From positions 1 through 8,593 of the forward strand of contig CALPSU020000095.1 in the NCBI GenBank assembly GCA_943326315.2: DNA of 8,593 nt, written 5' to 3'. Shown here piece by piece: positions 1 through 7,172 of this stretch. Below the pieces are notes generated by a model that saw only the letters and a program-made list of their open reading frames with translations, was not told the DNA's origin and did no database searches. The position numbers and the translations under genes were made by a program. Each line of letters starts with the position of its first letter. Within the stretch, counting starts at the first letter, position 1. Origin of the DNA: Chryseobacterium gleum (GTDB taxonomy: Bacteria; Bacteroidota; Bacteroidia; Flavobacteriales_D; Crocinitomicaceae).

Positions 1-1
1 C

Positions 2-988
2 ATAAAAGAACTTGTTGTTATTATTCCATTTAGAAATGAAGAACAAAGAATATCTAATCTTATTGAATGTATCAATAATTTAGAGATTCTTCCAAAAAAA
101 ATTCTTTTTATCAACGATCATTCATCTGATAATTCAATTGCAAAAATCAATCTATTAAATAAAAATATTTCGTTTGAAATTATAAATCTTCCGCGCGAAT
201 TAAAAGGAAAAAAAGCAGCTATACAATTTGGTGTTTTGCAAGAAAAATGTGAGTATAATTTAACTTGGGATGCAGATATCGAAGTAGATTTAAACTACTT
301 TAATTTTATTAAAACTCTCCCTACAAATGATCTATATGTTCTTCCAGTAATTATGAAAGGGTGTAATTTTAAAGAAAAATATTTTGAATCGGACTTTACA
401 ATAGCTAATGCTATAAACGCAAGCGTAAATGGATGGAGAAGACCTTTTTTAGCTAGCGGTGCAAACTTACTTTTTAAACAAAAAACGTATATTGAAACAT
501 CAAAAAATTCATCCCACGCTCATATATCATCGGGAGATGACATATTTTTACTTAGGGATTTTAGATTAAATAATAAATCCATTGAATTAATAACAGATAA
601 AAAATTAGCAGTTTCAACTAAAAGCCCTGAAACTTTTCAAGAATTCCTACAACAAAGGTTAAGATGGATTGGTAAAAGCGGGAAAGTAAAAGATAGTCTA
701 AGTAATTCACTAGCAATTATATCTTTAACTTTTAACTTAATGTTTCTAATATTGTTTATATTCTTACTTTTCAGAAGTGAGTATCTAATATTTATAATTT
801 GCTTTTCATTGAAAACAACAATTGACATGCTAACATATTTACCTTACCATATAAAAATTAACAGAATCAATACGTGGGTTCTATTACCTTTATTTTCAAT
901 AATTCAACCTATCTATTTAGTTACTCTATTGATTATGTTAGGGAATAAAAAAGCTATTTGGAAAGAAAGAGAAATAGTCATCAAATAA
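2..988 (+). CDS. Membrane-bound family 2 glycosyltransferase, 5'-truncated
   Basis: The reading frame is open from the left edge, so the start codon lies outside; 328 residues are visible. The first ones (IKELVVIIPFRNEE) are the usual N-terminal strand of a GT2 (GT-A fold) domain, so probably only a few residues are missing. Family marks in order: INDHSSDN (about 37-44), a DxD-type metal/nucleotide-sugar site DAD (90-92), SGANLLF (about 152-158), an acidic GDD at 178-180 where the catalytic base is expected, and QQRLRW at 217-222, the Q/RxxRW-like motif of processive and membrane GT2 enzymes. Three hydrophobic segments follow (about 236-257, 261-278, 291-314), placing the enzyme at the inner membrane with a cytoplasmic catalytic domain. 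It should transfer a sugar from an activated donor to a lipid or glycan acceptor; the substrate cannot be read from sequence. A TTG at 236 lies inside the domain and is not the start. It converges on the DUF3127 gene. Confidence 0.88.
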   Translation: MKELVVIIPFRNEEQRISNLIECINNLEILPKKILFINDHSSDNSIAKINLLNKNISFEIINLPRELKGKKAAIQFGVLQEKCEYNLTWDADIEVDLNYFNFIKTLPTNDLYVLPVIMKGCNFKEKYFESDFTIANAINASVNGWRRPFLASGANLLFKQKTYIETSKNSSHAHISSGDDIFLLRDFRLNNKSIELITDKKLAVSTKSPETFQEFLQQRLRWIGKSGKVKDSLSNSLAIISLTFNLMFLILFIFLLFRSEYLIFIICFSLKTTIDMLTYLPYHIKINRINTWVLLPLFSIIQPIYLVTLLIMLGNKKAIWKEREIVIK

Positions 989-1015
989 AAAAGGCCACCA
1001 ATAAATGGTGACCTT
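983..1015 (-). terminator. Rho-independent terminator of the flavin reductase/DUF3127 unit
   Basis: Arms 991-1000 and 1006-1015 form a 10-bp stem with a 5-base loop. Read on the minus strand, the single non-Watson-Crick position is a G-U wobble and the stem is followed by a T-rich run (complement of 983-990). On the plus strand the same position is a C-A mismatch and no T run follows, so the structure mainly serves the minus-strand genes. It abuts the stop codon of the convergent glycosyltransferase. Confidence 0.85.
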
Positions 1016-1034
1016 CAAAGAAAAAAAAGTCTAA

Positions 1035-1436
1035 TTAGAATGGTAAATCATCGTCAGCACTTTCAACATTTGCTTGAGTAGCTGTAACAGAAGAAGCTGA
1101 ATCTAAACTCATTGCTGCTGGTCCACCTTGAGGCATTCCACCAGTATTTCCATTCGCTCCAACTTTATCAATTCTCCATGCTTCTAAAGTGTTGAAATAT
1201 TTAACTTCACCTTGAGGGCTTGTCCATTCACGACCACGAAGATTAAAAGAAACTTCAACCTGTTCATTTACTTGAATATTATCTAATAAAGAGCATTTAT
1301 CTTGTGTAGATTGAAACATAATATCTTGAGGATACATGCTTGAAGCATCTGTAACTACAAATTCTCTTTTTGCAAATTTTTCACTTACTTGAACCGTTGG
1401 GTTTACAACTTTTACAATTCCACTTAATTTAAACAT
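1035..1436 (-). CDS. DUF3127 family protein with SSB-like acidic C-terminal tail
   Basis: This 133-residue cytoplasmic protein matches my memory of the DUF3127 family, which is nearly confined to Bacteroidota. The N-terminal domain (about 1-92) carries the family pattern: VSEKFAKREFVV (17-28), YPQDIMFQSTQDKC (35-48), then FNLRGREW (64-71) and EVKYFNTLEAWRID (77-90). It looks like a small beta-rich OB-fold-type domain. A low-complexity linker rich in G, A, S, T and Q (93-127) leads to a terminal DDDLPF. That layout (OB domain, flexible linker, acidic tip ending in PF) is the architecture of bacterial single-stranded DNA-binding protein, whose tip recruits repair and replication proteins. A nucleic-acid-related role is therefore plausible but inferred; it is not canonical SSB. 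ATG start. It lies 35 bp after the flavin reductase gene, with no clear promoter between, so the two are probably cotranscribed. Confidence 0.85.
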   Translation of the reverse strand: MFKLSGIVKVVNPTVQVSEKFAKREFVVTDASSMYPQDIMFQSTQDKCSLLDNIQVNEQVEVSFNLRGREWTSPQGEVKYFNTLEAWRIDKVGANGNTGGMPQGGPAAMSLDSASSVTATQANVESADDDLPF

Positions 1437-1471
1437 ACTATTGATTTTTAATTTTTGTTGTGTTATTTTTA

Positions 1472-2365
1472 TTAATTATTAAACGAAAGCAAGGTTAACC
1501 AAGCTTCATCCAATTTATTTTCTTTTAATAATTCTTTTGCCCTCATATGTAATTCATTTTCTAATTTTGAAGGTTCCTCTTCTAAAGTTATAAATAATTC
1601 ACTTAATTGCATTAATTTATATTCATTAACATCTGTTTCATTAGGAAGTTCTTCAATTCCTGCTAAATGACCTAAATCATTACCCGTCAATATTTTGCTA
1701 TTTCTTAAATCCAAAGGTAAAGCATCAAACCCAATTCCACAAGTTGTTATAGGTTTTGTAATTTCAAACATTGAATTCTCGTCTGCTCTACAATACCAAT
1801 TTCCCCCCATACGTGAAACTAAATCTATTTTATGCTGATCAATCATACCATTTTCATCTAACACAGATTCACTAATATGAATTTTAACGACTTCACAAAT
1901 AATTAAATTACCTGCTCCACCTTCTGTTCCGAGCTCTACAACCTCATTTACAATACATTCAAATTGTACAGGCGATTCTGCAACACGCATAGGACGAATT
2001 AAATCTGACTTTAAAGCAGTAAATCCAGCTTTTTCGAATTCACTCACTCCCGGAGCATAAGGAGAACTCGCTAAACTCATCTGATGAACTATATCATAAT
2101 TAACTACATTAATTACAACTTCAGGATTAACTTTAACATTTTTATAGGTATCCTTTGTTTCATTTGTTCTTCCACTTCTAGCTGGTGAAAAAATCATTAT
2201 CGGAGGATTCGCACTAAAAACATTAAAAAAACTAAATGGTGCTAAATTAGTATTTCCATTTTCATCAATCGTAGAGGCAAAAGCAATGGGTCTAGGGCCA
2301 ATAGCACCTAAAAGATACTGATGAAGTTTTTGGATCGGAAGTGTTTTTGGATCAATCGTTAACAT
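1472..2365 (-). CDS. Flavin reductase family protein (FMN-binding split barrel)
   Basis: A 297-residue soluble protein of the flavin reductase-like/DIM6-NTAB family, whose members bind FMN in a split beta-barrel and reduce flavins or act on small aromatic or redox substrates. Visible signature: GPRPIAFASTIDENG (23-37) followed by NLAPFSFFNVFSANPP (40-55), the FMN-phosphate-contacting stretch; then GGAGNLIICEVVKIHI (149-164) and VSRMGGNWYCR (183-193), typical of the end of the barrel domain. Residues from about 205 to 297 form an acidic, helix-prone C-terminal extension outside the core; similar extensions are known in Bacteroidota homologues, and its role is unknown to me. The ATG start fits the family N-terminus and lies 19 bp after a TAnnTTTG promoter element. 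The physiological substrate cannot be told. It is the first gene of a probable two-gene operon with the DUF3127 gene. Confidence 0.88.
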   Translation of the reverse strand: MLTIDPKTLPIQKLHQYLLGAIGPRPIAFASTIDENGNTNLAPFSFFNVFSANPPIMIFSPARSGRTNETKDTYKNVKVNPEVVINVVNYDIVHQMSLASSPYAPGVSEFEKAGFTALKSDLIRPMRVAESPVQFECIVNEVVELGTEGGAGNLIICEVVKIHISESVLDENGMIDQHKIDLVSRMGGNWYCRADENSMFEITKPITTCGIGFDALPLDLRNSKILTGNDLGHLAGIEELPNETDVNEYKLMQLSELFITLEEEPSKLENELHMRAKELLKENKLDEAWLTLLSFNN

Positions 2366-2384
2366 ATAAATCTTTTAATAATAA

Positions 2385-2392
2385 CAAAGATA
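2385..2392 (-). promoter_or_regulatory. Bacteroidota -7 promoter element for the flavin reductase operon
   Basis: The minus strand reads TATCTTTG, a full match to the Bacteroidota sigma-ABfr -7 consensus TAnnTTTG. It sits 19 bp upstream of the flavin reductase ATG, which would give a short leader of about 15 bases. I see no good TTTG at the -33 position, so this rests on one element in AT-rich DNA. Confidence 0.45.
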
Positions 2393-2431
2393 CACCTATT
2401 TAACGACTGTTTGATTAGGTAAATTAAGGAT

Positions 2432-2440
2432 TTATCCACA
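2432..2440 (+). promoter_or_regulatory. Perfect DnaA-box-like 9-mer (isolated)
   Basis: TTATCCACA is an exact match to the consensus DnaA box. It lies in the middle of the 172-bp divergent intergenic region between the flavin reductase and the barrel/waaA operon. I found no second good box in that region; the closest is TTTAACACA at about 2488-2496, with two mismatches. There is also no dnaA, dnaN or other origin-linked gene here, so it is not evidence of oriC. It could be a DnaA regulatory or titration site, or a chance match. Confidence 0.35.
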
Positions 2441-2537
2441 ATTTATTATATAACTTAATTCATCATATCCCTCAATAATCACTACTTTTAACACAGTTTT
2501 AGTATAATTTAACTAATAAGATATTATTTTTGAAAAG

Positions 2538-3299
2538 ATGAAAAAAATTATTTTTTTAACATTTTCTACGATTATAATTACATTTTACACTTACTCTCAG
2601 AGAAATGTAAAAGATTCGATTATCGGGACGCCTTGGATTGCAGTTAATTACGGCGGAAACTGGCCTCATAATGATTTAGCATTAAAATTTGGCTACTTAA
2701 ACCATCTAGGCGTTATGGCTGGGTATAAGACAGCTAAAAATTGGTTTTATGGGTTTGATGCAAATTATATTTTTGGAAACCAAGTTCATCTAAATAATAT
2801 GTTTCATAGTCTTTTAGATTCAAAAGGAAATGTCACAGATATAAACGGTGATGTTGGTAAAGTTGTCGTTACATCGAGAGGTTTTAATGCTAATATTGCA
2901 TTAGGAAAAGTATTCCCTATTTTAAGTCCAAATTTAAATTCAGGAATTTTTATACATGGCGGATTTGGAATATTAGCACATAAATACAGAATAGACACGC
3001 AAGATCAAGTTATACCTTCACTTGAATTAAATTACCGTAAAGGTTACGATCAACTTTCAATGGGGCCTAATTTTCACGAATTCATAGGATATGCTTTTAT
3101 GGCTAACCAAGGTTTAATAAATTTTTATGGTGGTTTCTATGCCCAACAGGGATTCACTAAAAATATGAGGACAGTCTTTTTTGGACAGCCTGATATCCCT
3201 GTATCAAAAAAAACAATGTTAGACGTACAAGTTGGTTTTAAATTAGGATGGTTCATACCTTTCTACGTAAGAAAACCAAAAGAATTTTATATCGATTAA
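2538..3299 (+). CDS. Putative outer-membrane beta-barrel protein upstream of waaA
   Basis: 253 residues starting with a clear signal peptide: MKK, a hydrophobic core (about 4-18), and a likely cleavage just before Q21 (TYSQ). The mature part has no hydrophobic helix. It alternates aromatic/glycine-rich strands such as AVNYGGNW (35-42), NWFYGFDANYIFG (68-80), SGIFIHGGFGILAHKY (135-150), NFYGGFYAQQGFT (195-207) and GFKLGWFIPFYVRKP (233-247), as expected of a small outer-membrane barrel of roughly 8-10 strands. I recall proteins of this kind (GVDANFIFGNQV-like and GW-P-YVRKP-like ends) next to waaA in other Bacteroidota, but no function is established and none is proposed. Its TAA overlaps the waaA ATG (TAATG), so the two are almost certainly cotranscribed and translationally coupled. 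The start is supported by the signal peptide; no Shine-Dalgarno sequence is seen. Confidence 0.75.
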   Translation: MKKIIFLTFSTIIITFYTYSQRNVKDSIIGTPWIAVNYGGNWPHNDLALKFGYLNHLGVMAGYKTAKNWFYGFDANYIFGNQVHLNNMFHSLLDSKGNVTDINGDVGKVVVTSRGFNANIALGKVFPILSPNLNSGIFIHGGFGILAHKYRIDTQDQVIPSLELNYRKGYDQLSMGPNFHEFIGYAFMANQGLINFYGGFYAQQGFTKNMRTVFFGQPDIPVSKKTMLDVQVGFKLGWFIPFYVRKPKEFYID

Positions 3300-4519
3300 T
3301 GCATTTATTATATAATATTGGGATTCTTTTTTATGGTTTAGCAATCAAAATTGCTTCACCTTTTAATTCAAAAGCCAAACTTTGGTTAGTTGGTAGAAAA
3401 AATATATTTTCTACCTTACCAATAATTTCAAATCAACAAGTTTATTGGTTTCACTGCGCCTCACTTGGTGAATTTGACCAAGCTCTTCCTGTATTAAATA
3501 CATTAAAAGAAAAAAATCCAGATGTCTTTATTGTAACTACATTTTTTTCACCATCTGGTTTCTTACATTGCAATAAACGAATACATAAGTCAGATTTCAT
3601 CTGTTATTTACCGCTTGACACCCCTTCAAATGCTAAAAAATTTATAAAGCATTTTAATCCTGAAAAAATATTTTTTGTTAAGTATGAATTTTGGGCAAAC
3701 TATATTTTTGAAGCTAAAAAATCAGGAGCTAAACTTTATTCAATTAGTGCCATTTTCAGGAAGAATCAGAGATTTTTCAAAGAAAAAGATGTTTTTTTCA
3801 AATCTATACTAAATCAATTTGATCATTTTTTTGTGCAAAATCAAATGTCAGCTAATCTACTTAAATCAATTGGCCTTGATAATTACACAGTGACCGGGGA
3901 TACTCGTTTTGATAGAGTAATTGAAAATAAAAAACAACTAATACAAAATTCAACACTTAAATTGTTCGTTAAAGAAGAAAAAGTATTTATAATAGGAAGT
4001 TCTTGGCCAATTGATGAAAATTTAATTATTCCACTAATTAACGATAATACTATTTCTAAGAAAGTAATTATTGCTCCTCACGATATCTCAGAAAATCATA
4101 TTCAAGAAATAATTCAAAAATTAAATATTCCATATGTTCGTTTTTCCGAGTTAGAAAAAAACAGAGCTTTTACAAGCCAAAGAGTACTAATATTAGATAC
4201 GATTGGGTTTTTAGCTAATGCTTATAATTATGGAAGTCATGCATATATTGGAGGTGGTTTCTCAGGAAGCTTACATAATATTTTAGAACCTGGAGTTTTT
4301 GGACTCCCCGTGATATTTGGTCCAAAACACAGTAGATTTCCAGAAGCTGAAATGTTTATTAACGAAGGAATTGGATTTTCAATAAATTCAAAAGAAATAC
4401 TAATAGAGAAATTAGAAACAATAGAAAATAATCTCACTCTTCTAAAAGTGAAAACAGAGGAATTTGTGAAAAATCAAACAGGAGCCGCGGAGAAAATTAT
4501 TAATTATCTGAAATCCTAA
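3299..4519 (+). CDS. waaA: 3-deoxy-D-manno-octulosonic acid (Kdo) transferase, WaaA/KdtA
   Basis: This GT30 enzyme transfers Kdo from CMP-Kdo to the lipid A precursor at the cytoplasmic face of the inner membrane, the first step of LPS core assembly. With the start at 3299 the protein has 406 residues, normal for the family, and a hydrophobic N-terminus (HLLYNIGILFYGLAIKIASPF) that anchors it. Motifs: WFHCASLGEFDQ, with Glu58 at the conserved catalytic-base position; FFSPSGF; KYEFW (128-132); TGDTRFDR (209-216); GSSWP (233-237); APHD (259-262); GGGF (318-321) and HNILEP (326-331), then FGLPVIFGP, in the donor-binding C-terminal domain. An upstream in-frame ATG at 3248 would add 17 residues overlapping the previous gene. 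I prefer 3299 because it overlaps the upstream stop (TAATG) and matches the family N-terminus. Whether it adds one or two Kdo residues cannot be read here. Its 3' end converges on the DUF5723-like gene with a 22-bp gap and no obvious terminator. Confidence 0.95.
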   Translation: MHLLYNIGILFYGLAIKIASPFNSKAKLWLVGRKNIFSTLPIISNQQVYWFHCASLGEFDQALPVLNTLKEKNPDVFIVTTFFSPSGFLHCNKRIHKSDFICYLPLDTPSNAKKFIKHFNPEKIFFVKYEFWANYIFEAKKSGAKLYSISAIFRKNQRFFKEKDVFFKSILNQFDHFFVQNQMSANLLKSIGLDNYTVTGDTRFDRVIENKKQLIQNSTLKLFVKEEKVFIIGSSWPIDENLIIPLINDNTISKKVIIAPHDISENHIQEIIQKLNIPYVRFSELEKNRAFTSQRVLILDTIGFLANAYNYGSHAYIGGGFSGSLHNILEPGVFGLPVIFGPKHSRFPEAEMFINEGIGFSINSKEILIEKLETIENNLTLLKVKTEEFVKNQTGAAEKIINYLKS

Positions 4520-4541
4520 AAAAATTACATATTCAAAGATT

Positions 4542-6053
4542 TTAAAAAGCACAATTAATTTTAGATTTAAAATCGCCACCTTTTCCTCTTTTATTCAAAA
4601 TCATTTCTTTACATTTCGGATGATAAACCATTGGAACTTTAAGGAAAACATATATGTCTGCTCCATAAGCACCACCAACATTAAAAAACCAATTAATAAA
4701 CTTATCCGTACCAACAGTAAGCGGTCCTAATCTCAAACTTAACCCTAATTGAGGATCTTTGTATTCATATAAACTAAAAGGTAAAGCAATATCAAATAAT
4801 CTAGTTTCAAATCTTGGAGTAATTGATAATGAACTTGCCTGTTTAACACCAAATTTTGAAATAGAATGGGGAATTCCTTGAATAATAGAAGCATTAATAT
4901 ACAATGCAGATGCCCATATGTTATAATCAAATTGAGCTGAAAAATAAGTCGGTAATTGCACTTTGTTCTTGATAGCTACTCTTCCAGTAGATAAATCAGA
5001 ATTACCAGATTCAGAAGTCAAAACACTATCCATATTTTTAGAAACGATAGTGTAACTAGGTAATGTAGTTTCTCCAAAATGAAACCCCTTAAAATTAACA
5101 TTCGTAGCATCAAATTTAACTGCCCCAATATCTATAATAGAAACACCAATTTTATATTTGTAGGGAATATATCTACAACTTGACTTTGCAGTATGCGGTA
5201 AATAGGAATTGCATGTAGATAGTGTTCTTTGATATGTAAATCCAATATCAAATCCCATCCCTCCTTTTTTTGAATAAAGCTTATCACCACTAGATGCGGT
5301 CATATAATCAGCATTCAAACTATGTAAAGCAATTGTTGTTGGATCTGAAGATGGACTTTTAGCAACAGTTGCAGAATCAATATTAAACCCGAAATCGGCA
5401 TCGTATACATTTACTACTTTGGCTTGAACAGAATAAAACTTTTTAATAGAAACGCCAACTGACAATAAGTTTTTTCCTTTTTTCAAGAAAGTGTAGGCAT
5501 AACTTGCTTGAATTTCAGCAAAAGACATTTGGCCCATTTGAATATTTTTAGCCGAATATGGTTTAGTTAAAATACTAATATGATCTCCAGAAATACCTCG
5601 ATCAATAAAATTACCAATAAACGAAGGAGCATTTTCTAAATTGCCATAGGCTCTATAATTAAATGCTAATCCAATTGCATGATCTCCTTGGTTCCATGTT
5701 CCAACAGGTCCAGAAACAAATCCTTTAGCGAAAATTTGAATAGGGATACCTTGATTTTGAACAATCCTAGAATAAAAAAGAGGTAAAGATCTATCTTTAA
5801 TTAATCCTATTACGGAAGTATTTGAATAGTTCACCAAATTATTATTAATGAATGCCCCTCCGCCAGCTAAATTAATATCCAGATAAGTCTTAGCGTTAAT
5901 CATACTTGCTGGATTCAATTTCACCATATTAGATGGAGAGTAATTGCTATTCATTGTCCCAAAATTATTTTGAGAGAAAACTGTTGAATTAAAAAGTAAA
6001 ATTTGTAATAAGAACAGTGTAATTCGTGAAAATTTTAAAAAATATTTTTTCAA
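4542..6053 (-). CDS. Outer-membrane barrel-like protein, DUF5723-like, TTG start
   Basis: 503 residues with an N-terminal signal peptide (KKYFLKFSRITLFLLQILLF, then TVFSQ; probable cleavage near residue 27-28). The mature protein opens with NFGTMNSNYSPSNMVKLNPAS, the 'NPA' opening common in Bacteroidota barrel families. It continues with many beta-prone strands, including YKIGVSIIDIGAVKFD (about 300-315), PTYFSAQFDYNIWASALYINAS (about 358-379), FETRLFDIALPFSLYEY (about 405-421) and LGLSLRLGPLTVGTDKF (426-442), then ADIYVFLKVP near the end. This resembles DUF5723, a Bacteroidota outer-membrane family of unknown function; the assignment is from memory. The start is TTG. Going upstream in frame there is no ATG, GTG or TTG before the gap stop codon, and the next internal ATG (residue 34) would remove the signal peptide. 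It lies 45 bp downstream of gap with no visible promoter, so read-through from gap is likely. Confidence 0.72.
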   Translation of the reverse strand: MKKYFLKFSRITLFLLQILLFNSTVFSQNNFGTMNSNYSPSNMVKLNPASMINAKTYLDINLAGGGAFINNNLVNYSNTSVIGLIKDRSLPLFYSRIVQNQGIPIQIFAKGFVSGPVGTWNQGDHAIGLAFNYRAYGNLENAPSFIGNFIDRGISGDHISILTKPYSAKNIQMGQMSFAEIQASYAYTFLKKGKNLLSVGVSIKKFYSVQAKVVNVYDADFGFNIDSATVAKSPSSDPTTIALHSLNADYMTASSGDKLYSKKGGMGFDIGFTYQRTLSTCNSYLPHTAKSSCRYIPYKYKIGVSIIDIGAVKFDATNVNFKGFHFGETTLPSYTIVSKNMDSVLTSESGNSDLSTGRVAIKNKVQLPTYFSAQFDYNIWASALYINASIIQGIPHSISKFGVKQASSLSITPRFETRLFDIALPFSLYEYKDPQLGLSLRLGPLTVGTDKFINWFFNVGGAYGADIYVFLKVPMVYHPKCKEMILNKRGKGGDFKSKINCAF

Positions 6054-6074
6054 TTTTATATATTTTATATTATC

Positions 6075-6092
6075 ATCTCTTAGAATAGAGAT
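6075..6092 (-). repeat. Short inverted repeat between gap and the DUF5723-like gene
   Basis: Perfect 6-bp arms (ATCTCT and AGAGAT) flank a 6-base loop just after the gap stop codon. No T run follows, so it is at best a weak attenuator or an RNA-stability hairpin; chance is also possible in such AT-rich DNA. Confidence 0.3.
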
Positions 6093-6098
6093 ATAATT

Positions 6099-7088
6099 TT
6101 ACAATTTAAAAGCTAAATCCAATAAGCGATTAGAATAACCAGCTTCATTATCATACCAACCAATAACTTTTATCAAATTACCAGTTACACTTGTAAGTTC
6201 TGCGTCAAAAATACAACTTGAAGAATCTCCTACGATATCAATTGAAACAATTGGATCTTCTGTATATCTAAGAATCCCTTTCAAATCATTTTCAGAAGCT
6301 TTTTTCATTGCTTCATTTATTTGTTGAACAGTTGGAGGATTCTTTACAACTAATGTTAAATCTGTCATCGATCCATCTGGAACAGGAACACGAAATGCGC
6401 CTCCTCCCATCTTACCTTCTAATTCTGGAAATATTTTGGTAAGAGCTTTAGCAGCTCCGGTACTTGTAGGTATAATTGAAACAGCTGCTGCTCTTGCTCT
6501 TCTTAAATCAGAATGTGGAGAATCATGAAGTCTTTGATCTGAAGTATAACTATGAACAGTAGAAATATATGCATTTTCAACCTCACATAAACCTAATAAA
6601 ACCTTCAACATAGGAGCAGCCGAATTAGTTGTACAAGATGCATTAGAAACTATGACATCTTCCTTAGTTAACAAATAATCGTTAACACCTAAAACAACTG
6701 TTTTAACATCATCCCCTTTACTTGGGGCTGAAATGATAACTTTTTTAGCACCTCCTTTAATATGTTTACTCGCTTCTTCGTGTGAAAGAAAAAGTCCTGT
6801 TGATTCTAATACAATATCAATATTATGCTCTCTCCAAGGAATTAATTCAGGATTTTTCTCTTTAATAAATACTATTTGCTTACCATTTTCGAAAACAATT
6901 TTGTTTCCTTCAATTCGAAACTCTAAATTTAATTTTCCATGAACACTATCATACTTTAATAAATGTGCTAGTGCATTAACGTCTGCTAAATCATTTACTA
7001 CTGATACATTAATATCGCTTCTCGTAAGACTTAACCGAGTGAAATATCTTCCAATTCTTCCAAATCCATTTACACCAATATTTTTCAT
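6099..7088 (-). CDS. gap: Type I glyceraldehyde-3-phosphate dehydrogenase
   Basis: This cytoplasmic tetrameric enzyme oxidises glyceraldehyde 3-phosphate with NAD+ and phosphate to 1,3-bisphosphoglycerate. The 329-residue product is of normal length. It begins MKNIGVNGFGRIGR (the Rossmann dinucleotide site) and has Asp33 (VNDL), which favours NAD over NADP. The catalytic motif SNASCTTN holds Cys152, with His179 as its partner in STVHSYT. DLRRARAAA, IIPTSTGAA and Arg233 in AFRVPVPDGS form the substrate and phosphate sites, and WYDNEAGYSNR closes the protein. An in-frame ATG at 7133 would add 15 residues (MYTFMSILQTDKLRK) unlike the family and would lie upstream of the proposed -7 element; 7088 is therefore preferred. 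Bacteroidota often carry two GAPDH types; this is the short classical form. The DUF5723-like gene follows 45 bp downstream. Confidence 0.96.
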   Translation of the reverse strand: MKNIGVNGFGRIGRYFTRLSLTRSDINVSVVNDLADVNALAHLLKYDSVHGKLNLEFRIEGNKIVFENGKQIVFIKEKNPELIPWREHNIDIVLESTGLFLSHEEASKHIKGGAKKVIISAPSKGDDVKTVVLGVNDYLLTKEDVIVSNASCTTNSAAPMLKVLLGLCEVENAYISTVHSYTSDQRLHDSPHSDLRRARAAAVSIIPTSTGAAKALTKIFPELEGKMGGGAFRVPVPDGSMTDLTLVVKNPPTVQQINEAMKKASENDLKGILRYTEDPIVSIDIVGDSSSCIFDAELTSVTGNLIKVIGWYDNEAGYSNRLLDLAFKL

Positions 7089-7120
7089 TTTTCTTAGTTT
7101 ATCCGTTTGAAGTATCGACA

Positions 7121-7148
7121 TAAAGGTATACAAGTTATTTAAACCAAA
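7121..7148 (-). promoter_or_regulatory. Candidate gap promoter (-33 TTTG, -7 TACCTTTA)
   Basis: On the minus strand, TTTG (7148-7145) and TACCTTTA (7128-7121) are separated by 16 bp. This is close to the Bacteroidota pattern TTTG-N17-23-TAnnTTTG, with one mismatch in the -7 element and slightly short spacing. It would start transcription about 25-30 bases before the 7088 ATG and just downstream of the palindromic terminator of the preceding gene. Confidence 0.4.
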
Positions 7149-7172
7149 AAAGTATTTCAGAATAAACTAGAC

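Noticed and set aside
637..828. Minus-strand 63-residue open frame inside the glycosyltransferase
   Set aside because: It is the shadow of the transmembrane-coding region, with no independent start signal or family resemblance.
2394..2420. Inverted repeat ACCTA...TAGGT as a possible operator upstream of the flavin reductase
   Set aside because: The arms are only 5 bp with a 17-base spacer, well within chance for this composition.
2525..2532. TATTTTTG, a TAnnTTTG match just before the barrel gene
   Set aside because: It ends only five bases before the ATG, which would demand an essentially leaderless transcript, and no good -33 element is seen. In T-rich DNA such matches are frequent.
2541..2557. 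A7 and T7 runs in the signal-peptide codons of the barrel gene as a phase-variation tract
   Set aside because: Runs of seven are common throughout this AT-rich sequence and encode the ordinary lysine-rich and hydrophobic parts of a signal peptide; the frame is intact.
3248..3298. Earlier waaA start at 3248
   Set aside because: It would add 17 basic residues overlapping the barrel gene's conserved C-terminal strand; the TAATG start at 3299 fits the family length and N-terminus.
4520..4541. Possible bidirectional terminator between waaA and the DUF5723-like gene
   Set aside because: The 22-bp convergent gap holds no stem-loop; transcription probably ends inside the neighbouring gene or by another mechanism.
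7089..7133. Longer GAPDH start at 7133 adding 15 residues
   Set aside because: MKNIGVNGFGRIGR at 7088 is the conserved family N-terminus, and the candidate -7 element would lie inside the extended coding region.
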